Source of the DNA: Candidatus Competibacteraceae bacterium
GTDB lineage: Bacteria > Pseudomonadota > Gammaproteobacteria > Competibacterales > Competibacteraceae
Length of the DNA stretch: 64,000 bases
Direction: 5' to 3'
Assembly: GCA_003989085.1 (NCBI GenBank)
Contig: RXIV01000008.1
Span: 62,001-126,000, forward strand
Made by a program: the position numbers and the translations under genes. How positions within the stretch are numbered: the stretch's first letter is position 1; each line of letters opens with the position of its first letter. Of the stretch, positions 1 to 7,974 are shown in pieces. Below the pieces are notes generated by a model. It was not told where the DNA came from. It searched no databases and was given only the letters and a program-made list of their open reading frames with translations.

Positions 1-272
1 AACGGCAAGTGCTGGCTTTTAACCCGTACCCAGTGGCGCAAACTCGATTGGATCAACAAACCTTGCGGATTTGGCGGGCCGTCGCCGATGCGGAGTCAAG
101 TACAGCGCCGCCGGGCACCGTACTGCGTGAAGGACCGGATGGCCTCGTAGTGGCGACTGGTGCGGGCGAATTGCGGTTGACCGAGTTGCAATTGCCCGGC
201 GGCAAACCGCTGCCGGCGGCCGCCTTTCTTAATGCCCGGCGGCTGGCTGGCCGCCGGCTGGGCGTCGCATGA
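1..272 (+). CDS. fmt: Methionyl-tRNA formyltransferase, C-terminal end (partial)
   Basis: The frame is open from base 3 to a TGA at 270-272, so only about 89 C-terminal residues are present. It begins with residues reading VLAFNPYP, which resembles the family's conserved AFNPWP stretch at the start of the C-terminal tRNA-binding domain. The rest (LQLPGGKPLPAAAFLNARRL) also fits that domain. Fmt formylates Met-tRNAfMet for translation initiation. The stop overlaps the rsmB start as ATGA, and fmt-rsmB is a very common pair, usually behind def. The formyl-binding catalytic domain lies outside the window, so its integrity cannot be judged. Confidence 0.9.
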   Translation, partial: RQVLAFNPYPVAQTRLDQQTLRIWRAVADAESSTAPPGTVLREGPDGLVVATGAGELRLTELQLPGGKPLPAAAFLNARRLAGRRLGVA

Positions 273-1597
273 GCGTCCGCGCCCTGGCTGCGCAGGCATT
301 AGCTCAAATCTTGGGTGAGGGCCGGTCGCTGACCACTGTCCTGCCGCCGGCGTTGGAATGCGCTGCTCCGCTGGATCGCGGCTTGTTGCAGGAGCTGTGC
401 TATGGCGTGTGCCGCTGGCAGCCGCAATTACAGGCAGTGCTGGATCGCCTGCTGCAACGACCGTTGCTTTCGACTGAGCGCTCGGTTCACGCCCTGCTGC
501 TGGTCGGTCTTTACCAGTTGTGGCATTTGCGGATTCCCGATCATGCGGTGGTGGCCGAGACCGTCGCCGCCGTTCGCACCTTGCGTAAACCTCGCATGGC
601 TGGACTGATCAACGCGGTGTTGCGTAATGCCCTGCGCCGGCGGGCGGAACTGGCCGCCTTGATCGAGGCCGACCTGGAAGCGCGCAGCGCGCATCCCCGC
701 TGGTTGCTGGAGCGGCTGCAACAGGACTGGCCGGAGGACTGGCCGGCGATCGTTATCGCCAACAATGCCCGTCCATCTTTCACATTACGGGTTAACCGCT
801 TGCAGGTTGACCGGGAAAGCTACCAGCAACAGCTGGCGACGATAGGAAAAATTGCCGAACCGTCGTTATTGGTGGAGACCGCCTTGACCCTGACTGAATC
901 CGTCGATCCAGCTGGGTTGCCGGGTTTTACCGAGGGCTGGCTGTCAGTGCAGGACGCCGCCGCACAACTGGCTGCACCCTTGCTTGATCTTCAGCCCGAG
1001 ATGCGAGGGCTGGATGCCTGCGCCGCGCCCGGCGGCAAAACCAGCCATCTGCTGGAATGCGCCCCAAAGATTGATCTGACTGCGCTGGATCAGGATGCGG
1101 AACGGCTGCGCCGAGTGCGGGATAATCTGAACCGACTGCGGTTGAGCGCCCGATTGATCGCAGGCGATGCCCGGCGGCCATCGGACTGGTGGGACGGGGT
1201 TGCTTACGACCGGATTTTGCTGGATGCGCCCTGCTCCGCAACGGGGGTTATCCGCCGTCACCCCGATATCAAGTTGCTGCGCCGGGCGGGCGACATCGCC
1301 GCATTGGCTGGTCAACAGCGGGCGATTCTCGCCAGCCTATGGCCCTTGCTGAAACCCGGCGGACGCCTGCTCTACGCCACCTGCTCGGTGCTGCGCCAGG
1401 AAAACGATCAGGTGATTGCCGCCTTCCTGGCGGCGCACTCTGATGCCAAGGAACAGCCCATCAACGCCTATTGGGGCCGCGCCCTGGCGCATGGCCGGCA
1501 GATTCTGCCCGGCGAGGCTGGGATGGATGGATTCTATTACGCGCTGCTGATCAAGCAGCCCGCCGTTCCTCAGGGAGCGTCATGCTCGCCGCACTGA
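269..1597 (+). CDS. rsmB: 16S rRNA (cytosine-967-C5)-methyltransferase
   Basis: This 442-residue protein should make m5C967 in 16S rRNA, using S-adenosylmethionine. The N-terminal third is the NusB-like RNA-binding domain (NAVLRNALRRR near residue 115). The C-terminal two thirds are the Rossmann methyltransferase: DACAAPGGKTSHLLE is the SAM-binding motif, DAPCSATG carries Cys322, and YATCSVL carries Cys372. These match the two cysteines of RNA m5C enzymes, where the TCS cysteine is the nucleophile. Length matches E. coli RsmB (429). The ATG overlaps the fmt stop by 4 nt and the next gene starts inside its 3' end, so translation is probably coupled. Confidence 0.95.
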   Translation: MSVRALAAQALAQILGEGRSLTTVLPPALECAAPLDRGLLQELCYGVCRWQPQLQAVLDRLLQRPLLSTERSVHALLLVGLYQLWHLRIPDHAVVAETVAAVRTLRKPRMAGLINAVLRNALRRRAELAALIEADLEARSAHPRWLLERLQQDWPEDWPAIVIANNARPSFTLRVNRLQVDRESYQQQLATIGKIAEPSLLVETALTLTESVDPAGLPGFTEGWLSVQDAAAQLAAPLLDLQPEMRGLDACAAPGGKTSHLLECAPKIDLTALDQDAERLRRVRDNLNRLRLSARLIAGDARRPSDWWDGVAYDRILLDAPCSATGVIRRHPDIKLLRRAGDIAALAGQQRAILASLWPLLKPGGRLLYATCSVLRQENDQVIAAFLAAHSDAKEQPINAYWGRALAHGRQILPGEAGMDGFYYALLIKQPAVPQGASCSPH

Positions 1598-2154
1598 CCC
1601 GAATGCCCGTCAGCGTCGTGGGCCGCTGGTTCTTGCTTTGGACGGCGCTGTGGACTGCCGGGGTTAGCGCAGCTGGCTTTGATATCGTCAGCGCTGCGAC
1701 CCGACTGGAAGGCGGTGTCTATCGCCTGAACGCCCGGATTGATTACCGGTTTAGCCCTCCGGCGCTGGAAGCCCTGCAAAATGGAGTGCCGCTGATTGTC
1801 GAGCTGGAGATGGAAGTGCGCCGCCGCCGTGCCTGGGTTTGGGATGAAACGGTGTATGCCCTGACCCAACGGTTCCGGCTCGAATATCACGCCCTCAGTC
1901 GGCAATATCTGGTCAGGAATCTCAACAGTGGTGAACGGCGCGGCTTTCCGACACAGAGCGGCGCGTTGGGGTTTATGGGTCAACTCAAGGATTTTCCCTT
2001 GCTCGATCAGGGATTGCTGACACCCGGCGAGCGCTATGATGGCGCGTTGCGAGTCCTGCTGGATCGGGAAGCATTGCCCGCGCCGTTGCGGCTGGTCGCC
2101 TACCTGTCGGACGACTGGCGCTTATCCAGCGAGTGGTATACATGGCCGCTTTGA
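1582..2154 (+). CDS. DUF4390 domain protein, exported or membrane-anchored
   Basis: I chose the ATG at 1582, preceded by AGGGAG at a fair distance. It gives 190 residues beginning with a hydrophobic segment (SVVGRWFLLWTALWTAGVSA), probably a signal peptide or membrane anchor. The frame continues upstream inside rsmB but looks non-coding there. The remainder (FDIVSAATRLEGGVYRLNARIDY, then a beta-rich domain ending SDDWRLSSEWYTW) is typical of DUF4390, a family that characteristically sits between rsmB and an NtrY-type kinase. Its function is unknown. Being locked between rsmB and the sensor kinase, with overlaps on both sides, suggests a periplasmic partner of the kinase, which is inference only. 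Confidence 0.8.
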   Translation: MLAALTRMPVSVVGRWFLLWTALWTAGVSAAGFDIVSAATRLEGGVYRLNARIDYRFSPPALEALQNGVPLIVELEMEVRRRRAWVWDETVYALTQRFRLEYHALSRQYLVRNLNSGERRGFPTQSGALGFMGQLKDFPLLDQGLLTPGERYDGALRVLLDREALPAPLRLVAYLSDDWRLSSEWYTWPL

Positions 2155-4376
2155 TCCGGCGTTTGGCGAGTGGTGAAGGACTGACCCCGGTGCTATTGCT
2201 GCTGGGCCTGCTGTTGGTGATGCTGGCGCTGATGGGTCAGGCCACCACCAATTCGGCGCAGTTCGGTCAAGTTTATTTCTGGTTGCTGCTGATCAGCGCC
2301 ATCGGGCTGGGAGCGCTGGCCGCCCTGATTCTCTACAACCTGGTCGGTCTGGTTGGCTCGTATCGCCGCCGGACGCCCGGTGCTCGGCTGACTTTGCGGT
2401 TGGCCGGTATTTTTGCGGCGTTGGCGATTACTCCGGTGGCGTTGGTGTATGGCTTTTCCCTGCATTTTCTGCAACGCGGTATTGATAGCTGGTTCAACAT
2501 TCAGGTGGATCGCGGTCTACAGGACGCCCTCGAACTGAGCCGCACCGCAATGGATCTACGGATGCGTGAGGTGCTCAGGCAGACCACCCGGATCGCGGAT
2601 AGCATTGCTGAGAGCGATGGCGACCAGGCAGGCCGGCGACTGGATGAATTGCTCGATATCGGCGAGGCTTCCGAACTGACCCTGTTCGGTCAGGGAGGGC
2701 GGATTATCGCCACTGCTACGGCGGATCCGGCGGTCATTGTGCCTGCGCCGCCCCCAGACGCGGTCGTCTTGCAAGTCCAGCAGGGGCACACTTATGTCGG
2801 GCTGGAGCCAATCCGTGACGCCGGGTTTCATATCCGGGTGGTGGTGCCCGTGGCGGCGCTTAATAATGAGCAACGGCTGTTGCAAGTGCTGTTTCCGGTC
2901 ACGGATCGGCTCAGTCTGTTGGCGGATGCGGTGCAGGAAGCGTTTGACAGCTACAAGGAGCTGATTTTTCTGCGGGGGCCGCTTAAGGCTGGTCTGACCC
3001 TGACCTTATCGCTGACCTTGCTGCTGGCGGTGCTGGCGGCGTTTTGGGCGGCGTTCTACACCGCTCGCCGTTTGGTGCGACCTTTGCGGGAACTGGCTGC
3101 CGGCACCGAAGCGGTGGCCGCAGGCCGCTTTGATCAGCCACTGGCCCGCGCAGGCGCTGATGAACTAGGGTTTCTGGTGGATTCTTTCAACCAGATGATC
3201 CGCTATCTGGCTCAGGCTCGCGACGAGGCGCAACGCAGCCAGACTCAGGTCGAAAGCCAGCGCACCTATCTGGAAACAGTGCTGGCGCGGTTGTCGTCCG
3301 GGGTGCTGACCCTCGATCAGGCCGGTCGCCTGCAAACCGGCAACGCCGCCGCCAGCCAGATTCTCGGCGTTGACTTACAGACCCTGATCGGTAGCGACCA
3401 CCGCCAGATCGTTGCCGCGCAACCGGTTTTGCAGGATTTAATCGACGCCATCGGCCCGCAATTCAGCCAATCCAGCGACTGGCGGCAGGAGATCGCCTGG
3501 TTTGGCAGCAATGGCCGGCGCTTGCTGATGTGTCGGGGCAGTTCGTTGCCGGACGCGGTTGGTTTGCATGGCGGCCACGTCATCGTGTTCGATGACATCA
3601 CCCACTTGGCGCAGGCCGAGCGCGACGCCGCCTGGGCCGAGGTGGCCCGCCGTCTGGCTCACGAGATCAAGAACCCGCTGACCCCAATCCAACTGGCGAC
3701 CGAACGCATCCGTCACAAATACCTCAAGCAATTTGATGAAGAACAAGGCAAGGTGCTGGATCGCGGCACCCACACCATCATTCAACAGGTGCAGGCGCTG
3801 AAGGAAATGGTCGACGCCTTCAATGAATACGCCCGCTCGCCACGACTACAACTGGCGTCACTGGAATTGAACGAGTTCGTGACTGAAGTGCTCTATCTAT
3901 ACCGCGACTACCCGGCCGGGGTGGAAATCAAGCTGGAGCCAGCCCCGGAGCCGCTGCACATCAAGGCGGACCAGGGCCGGCTGCGGCAATTACTGCATAA
4001 CCTGGTCAAGAATGCGATTGAAGCCATTCGCAGTGGCCACGGTTCGACCCTGTGGGTTCATACTCGCCGTGACCACGCCGCCGGGACCGATTACGCCGAA
4101 TTAAGCGTTTGCGATGACGGGCCGGGTTTCCCGGACAGTATCCTGAGCAGCGCCTTTGAGCCTTATGTGACTACCAAACCCAAGGGAACCGGACTAGGAT
4201 TGGCGATTGTCAAGAAAATTGTCGAAGAACATGGGGGCTGGATTCAGCTGGAAACGCCGGCGGAGGGTGGCGCCCGCGTGGCGATCCGGCTCCCGCTTCA
4301 GCGTGATGGCGGTGCAGAGCCTACTCCGCCTGTCAGCCCCGCCGCGCCACTGCATGCCATTAAGGAGGCCCGATGA
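2142..4376 (+). CDS. ntrY: NtrY-type membrane sensor histidine kinase
   Basis: A 744-residue sensor kinase. Three hydrophobic segments lie in the first 110 residues and a fourth near residue 290, flanking a periplasmic sensor of about 170 residues. After the last membrane segment come HAMP (RLVRPLRELAAGTEAVAAG), a PAS-like region (LETVLARLSSGVLTLDQAGR), a HisKA box RRLAHEIKNPLTP with the phospho-acceptor His507, and a complete ATPase domain (N box LVKNAIEA, DDGPGF, GTGLGLAIVKKI). This is the NtrY layout. A GTG at 2133 is also in frame, but ATG 2142 is better placed. It overlaps the DUF4390 stop and its own 3' end overlaps ntrX by 4 nt, so kinase and regulator are one unit. The signal is not evident from sequence. 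Confidence 0.9.
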   Translation: MAALIRRLASGEGLTPVLLLLGLLLVMLALMGQATTNSAQFGQVYFWLLLISAIGLGALAALILYNLVGLVGSYRRRTPGARLTLRLAGIFAALAITPVALVYGFSLHFLQRGIDSWFNIQVDRGLQDALELSRTAMDLRMREVLRQTTRIADSIAESDGDQAGRRLDELLDIGEASELTLFGQGGRIIATATADPAVIVPAPPPDAVVLQVQQGHTYVGLEPIRDAGFHIRVVVPVAALNNEQRLLQVLFPVTDRLSLLADAVQEAFDSYKELIFLRGPLKAGLTLTLSLTLLLAVLAAFWAAFYTARRLVRPLRELAAGTEAVAAGRFDQPLARAGADELGFLVDSFNQMIRYLAQARDEAQRSQTQVESQRTYLETVLARLSSGVLTLDQAGRLQTGNAAASQILGVDLQTLIGSDHRQIVAAQPVLQDLIDAIGPQFSQSSDWRQEIAWFGSNGRRLLMCRGSSLPDAVGLHGGHVIVFDDITHLAQAERDAAWAEVARRLAHEIKNPLTPIQLATERIRHKYLKQFDEEQGKVLDRGTHTIIQQVQALKEMVDAFNEYARSPRLQLASLELNEFVTEVLYLYRDYPAGVEIKLEPAPEPLHIKADQGRLRQLLHNLVKNAIEAIRSGHGSTLWVHTRRDHAAGTDYAELSVCDDGPGFPDSILSSAFEPYVTTKPKGTGLGLAIVKKIVEEHGGWIQLETPAEGGARVAIRLPLQRDGGAEPTPPVSPAAPLHAIKEAR

Positions 4377-5743
4377 GTGCGCCTTACATTCTGGTCGTTG
4401 ATGATGAACCGGATATTCGCGACCTGGTGAAGGACATTCTGGAGGACGAGGGCTATGCCGTCTCGACCGCCGAGAACGCCGCCGCCGCCCGCGAAGCCCG
4501 CCGCGTCCAGCGTCCGGATTTGATCCTGCTGGACATCTGGATGCCCGATACCGACGGCATCAGTCTGCTCAAGGAGTGGAGCGAGGGCGATCACCTGCCC
4601 TGCCCGATTGTCATGATGTCCGGGCATGGTACGGTCGAAACTGCGGTCGAAGCGACCCGGCTGGGCGCTTACGACTTCATTGAAAAGCCGCTGTCCATGG
4701 CCAAGCTGCTGCTGACGCTGGAGCGGGCGCTAGAGGCCGACCGGCTGGCGCGGGAAAACCAGAATCTGCGTCGTCAGCAGCGGATTGTCGTTGAACCGGT
4801 GGGGCGCAGCGAAGTCCTGCAACGGCTGCGTACCCAGGTGCTGCGGGTTGCTCAGCATGATGCGCCGGTGCTGATTTTCGGCGACCCGGGCACCGGCAAG
4901 GAAGTCTACGCTCGCTTTCTGCACGCCCATAGCCCGCGCCGGGCCGGGCCGTTTATCGATGTCGGCGTCGGCTCCATCGCCCGCGAGAATGCCAGTCTCG
5001 AATTGTTCGGTTCGGAACAGGGTGAACGGATTCACTATGGCCGGCTGGAACAGGCTAGCGGCGGCACCCTGTTTCTGGACGAACTGGCTGACATGGACCT
5101 CGAAGCCCAGGCCAAGCTGGCCAGCACTCTGGAGAGTGGATCTTTTCTGCGGATTGGCGGCAAGGATCCGGTACGGGTCAATGTGCGGGTCGCCGCCGCC
5201 ACCCACCGCGATCTGGAGCATGAAATCGCGACAGGCCGTTTCCGCGAGGATTTGTACTATCAACTCAACGTTGTGCCGATCAAGTTGCCGCCGCTGCGCG
5301 ATCACATCGAGGATGTGCCGGAGCTGCTCAACTACTACGTCAGCTATTTTGTCGATCAGGAAGGGCTGACCTATCGCCACTTTACCTTGGCCGCCCAGAA
5401 CCGGCTGCGTAACTACGGTTGGCCGGGCAACATCCGTGAACTCAAAAACCTGGTGCAGCGCCTGCTGATCCTGGGTGGCGAGGAAGAAATTTCGATGGAG
5501 GAAGTGGACGCAGCGGTGCGTGGAACCGCCAGCGTTAAATCCCAGGATCTGGGCAGCATTCCGCTGAATCTGCCGCTGCGGGAAGCGCGGGAGCAGTTTG
5601 AACGGACTTACCTGATGCAGCAGTTCCGCGAATGCGAGGGCAATGTGGCGCGGCTGGCGGATCGGGTTGGGATGGAGCGCACCAATCTATACCGCAAATT
5701 GCGGGCATTGGGGATCGACCCCAAGAAGGCGCTCGATGAGTGA
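4373..5743 (+). CDS. ntrX: NtrX-type response regulator with degenerate sigma-54 contact loop
   Basis: A 456-residue regulator with three parts. The receiver has acidic pocket VVDDEPD, Asp54 in LLDIWMPD and Lys in EKPLS. The AAA+ domain has Walker A GDPGTGKE and Walker B GGTLFLDELADM. The C-terminal Fis-type helix-turn-helix reads NVARLADRVGMERTNLYRKL. The position that normally carries GAFTGA, the loop that contacts sigma-54, instead reads FGSEQGERIHYGRLEQ, so the loop is missing. NtrX proteins of some proteobacteria, including Neisseria, are known to lack it and are thought not to activate sigma-54 in the usual way. It overlaps ntrY. NtrC (52802) keeps GAFTGA, a useful contrast inside the same window. 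Confidence 0.9.
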   Translation: MSAPYILVVDDEPDIRDLVKDILEDEGYAVSTAENAAAAREARRVQRPDLILLDIWMPDTDGISLLKEWSEGDHLPCPIVMMSGHGTVETAVEATRLGAYDFIEKPLSMAKLLLTLERALEADRLARENQNLRRQQRIVVEPVGRSEVLQRLRTQVLRVAQHDAPVLIFGDPGTGKEVYARFLHAHSPRRAGPFIDVGVGSIARENASLELFGSEQGERIHYGRLEQASGGTLFLDELADMDLEAQAKLASTLESGSFLRIGGKDPVRVNVRVAAATHRDLEHEIATGRFREDLYYQLNVVPIKLPPLRDHIEDVPELLNYYVSYFVDQEGLTYRHFTLAAQNRLRNYGWPGNIRELKNLVQRLLILGGEEEISMEEVDAAVRGTASVKSQDLGSIPLNLPLREAREQFERTYLMQQFRECEGNVARLADRVGMERTNLYRKLRALGIDPKKALDE

Positions 5744-5752
5744 GTGCCGGCC

Positions 5753-7132
5753 ATGAAAATCGTGATTCTGGGCGCAGGACAAGTGGGCGGGTCGGTGGCG
5801 CACATTCTGGCCGGCGAGGCTAACGATGTGACCGTGGTGGATGTCAGCGCCGAACGCCTGCAAGCCTTGCAGGATCGGTTGGATCTGCGCACTGTCTGCG
5901 GCCATGCTTCTTATCCCGGCGTTCTCGAACAGGCTGGCATCTCCGACGCCGACATGCTGATTGCGTTGACCGACAATGACGAGGTCAACATGATCGCCTG
6001 CCAGATCGCCTATACCCTGTTCAACACGCCAACCAAGATCGCCCGGGTCCGAGCTGGCGGCTACATTAGCTACCAGAGCCGGCTGTTCAAAAACGATGCG
6101 TTGCCGATTGATGTGCTGATCAGCCCAGAACAACTGGTGACTGACTACATCAGCCGCATCATCGAGCATCCCGGCGCGTTGCAGGTGCTGGATTTTGCCG
6201 AGGGCCAAGTGCGGCTGGTCGGGGTCAAGGCCTACGAAGGCAGCAGTCTGATCGGCCAGGCTTTGCGCACTCTGCCGGATCGGATGCCAGGCATCGCCAC
6301 ACGGGTCGCCGCTATTTTCCGTCAGGGCAGTCCGATCATTCCCGAAGGCAATACGGTTATCGAAGCGGAGGACGAAGTGTTTTTCATCGCCGCCCGCAAG
6401 AATACCCGGGCGATTGTTGGCGAGCTGCGCAAGCTGGACCGGATGGTCAAGCGGCTGATCATTGCCGGTGGCGGCCATATTGGCGCCCGGTTGGCCCAAG
6501 CGCTGGAAGAACGGTTCCAGGTCAAAGTCATCGAACGTGATCCGGTCATCGCCCGGCGCTTGTCCGAGCAACTCAGTCGGGCCATCGTATTGCAGGGTGA
6601 CGCTGCCGATGAGAACCTGCTGCGACAGGAAAACATCGAGCAGATGGATGTCTTTTGCGCGGTGACCAATGACGATGAGGCCAACATTCTGTCGGCGATG
6701 CTGGCCAAACGGATGGGCGCCCGCAAGGTCATGGCGCTGATCAACCTGGTGTCGTATGTCGATCTGGTCGAATCTTCGGGAATCATTGATGTCGCCATTT
6801 CACCGCAGCAGGCCACTATCGGTAGTCTATTGACCCATGTCCGGCGCGGCGATGTTGCTAAGGTGCATTCCCTGCGCCGGGGCGCGGCTGAGGCGATTGA
6901 GGCCATTGCCCACGGCGACTACAAAACCTCGAAAGTCGTGGGCCGGCGGGTCGAGGAAATCCGTCTGCCGCCCGGCGCTACTATCGGCGCCATTGCCCGC
7001 AGCGATGAAGTGATCATTTGTCACCATGACACCGTGGTTGAGGCCGATGATCATGTCATTCTGTTTCTGGTGGACAAAAAGCGGGTGCCGGAAGTCGAAC
7101 GGCTGTTTTCGGTAGGGGCAACCTTCCTGTGA
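5753..7132 (+). CDS. trkA: Trk potassium uptake regulator, NAD-binding peripheral subunit
   Basis: A 459-residue protein with two tandem RCK modules, each a Rossmann NAD-binding fold followed by a TrkA-C domain. The first fold starts KIVILGAGQVGGSVA, the second near residue 233 with LIIAGGGHIGARLAQ. TrkA binds the cytoplasmic face of TrkH/TrkG channels and gates K+ uptake in response to nucleotides. Length equals E. coli TrkA (458). The ATG at 5753 is chosen over an in-frame GTG at 5744 because it starts directly at the Rossmann strand. It follows ntrX by 9 nt, as in other gammaproteobacterial rsmB-trkA clusters. No channel subunit is in the window. Confidence 0.93.
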   Translation: MKIVILGAGQVGGSVAHILAGEANDVTVVDVSAERLQALQDRLDLRTVCGHASYPGVLEQAGISDADMLIALTDNDEVNMIACQIAYTLFNTPTKIARVRAGGYISYQSRLFKNDALPIDVLISPEQLVTDYISRIIEHPGALQVLDFAEGQVRLVGVKAYEGSSLIGQALRTLPDRMPGIATRVAAIFRQGSPIIPEGNTVIEAEDEVFFIAARKNTRAIVGELRKLDRMVKRLIIAGGGHIGARLAQALEERFQVKVIERDPVIARRLSEQLSRAIVLQGDAADENLLRQENIEQMDVFCAVTNDDEANILSAMLAKRMGARKVMALINLVSYVDLVESSGIIDVAISPQQATIGSLLTHVRRGDVAKVHSLRRGAAEAIEAIAHGDYKTSKVVGRRVEEIRLPPGATIGAIARSDEVIICHHDTVVEADDHVILFLVDKKRVPEVERLFSVGATFL

Positions 7133-7157
7133 CCCTGCGCCGCAATAAAAACCCTTG

Positions 7158-7166
7158 TGTTAGAAT
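7158..7166 (+). promoter_or_regulatory. Candidate extended -10 promoter element
   Basis: TG-T-TAGAAT (TG at 7158-7159, hexamer 7161-7166) lies in the trkA to methyltransferase gap, 139 nt ahead of the next start. No good -35 is visible, which extended -10 promoters do not need. A nearly identical 16-mer precedes folD (33045-33060). Confidence 0.35.
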
Positions 7167-7304
7167 CAGCGCGTTCTAGCCTTCTCGCCGGTCGGCGGGA
7201 GCGGGGCCGGAGGCGTGGTTTGCACCGAGCAAGCACTGCCTCTGCCGGAACCCCGAAAGACTATCAGGCCAACCATTAGGCGTTGCGTCGACAGGATCCC
7301 GAAC

Positions 7305-7964
7305 ATGACTGCATTCAATTTTGAACTGGCCCGCCACAACATGATCGAGCAGCAGATCCGGCCTTGGGATGTGCTGGATCAGCAGGTGCTGGACACTCTC
7401 GCCCAGTTGCCTCGTGAAGACTTTGTCCCGGCTCGTTATCGCAACCTGGCCTTTGGCGACATCGCCATCCCGCTGGGACAGGGTGAGTTCATGCTCAAGC
7501 CCAATGTTGAGGCCCGGATTCTCCAGGCGCTGGCGTTGCGACCGACCGACCAAGTCCTCGAAATCGGGACCGGCAGCGGCTACCTGACCGCTGGCCTGGC
7601 GCGACTGGCCGGTGCGGTAGTCAGCGTGGATATCGTGCCCGATTTTGTCGAAACCGCCCGTCGCCAGCTCAAGGCGCATGGTTTTGACAATGTGGCTTTG
7701 TATGTTGGCGATGCCAGCTGTGGCTGGAGCGAACGCCGTTACGACGCCATCGCTGTGACGGGTTCGGTCCCCACCGTAGCCGAGGTCTGGCGGCAGAGCC
7801 TGAACTTGGGTGGGCGGCTGTTTATTGTGGCGGGCCAGTCACCCGCGATGGAAGCGTTGCTGATCACCCGGATCGGCGAACAGGAATGGGTGCAGGAAAG
7901 CCTGTTTGAAACCGAACTGCCCCCGTTGCGCAACGCCGCAGCTCCTAAAGTCTTCGAGTTCTGA
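7305..7964 (+). CDS. Protein-L-isoaspartate O-methyltransferase family protein (Pcm-like)
   Basis: A 219-residue class I SAM methyltransferase of the Pcm family. It has RHNMIEQQIRPWDVLD at the N-terminus, SAM-binding motif VLEIGTGSGYLTAGLARL near residue 85, and YDAIAVTGSVPTV as the post-II motif. The ATG at 7305 has AGGA upstream and begins the conserved region; the frame extends further upstream without similarity. True Pcm enzymes carry a TIS(Q/H)P-like active-site segment after the IG.G motif. Here the same place reads GQGEFMLKPNVEA, so repair of isoaspartate is doubtful and another methylation substrate is possible. The gene sits directly before tolC, an arrangement common in gammaproteobacteria. 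Confidence 0.82.
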   Translation: MTAFNFELARHNMIEQQIRPWDVLDQQVLDTLAQLPREDFVPARYRNLAFGDIAIPLGQGEFMLKPNVEARILQALALRPTDQVLEIGTGSGYLTAGLARLAGAVVSVDIVPDFVETARRQLKAHGFDNVALYVGDASCGWSERRYDAIAVTGSVPTVAEVWRQSLNLGGRLFIVAGQSPAMEALLITRIGEQEWVQESLFETELPPLRNAAAPKVFEF

Positions 7965-7974
7965 GTTGTCCCCC

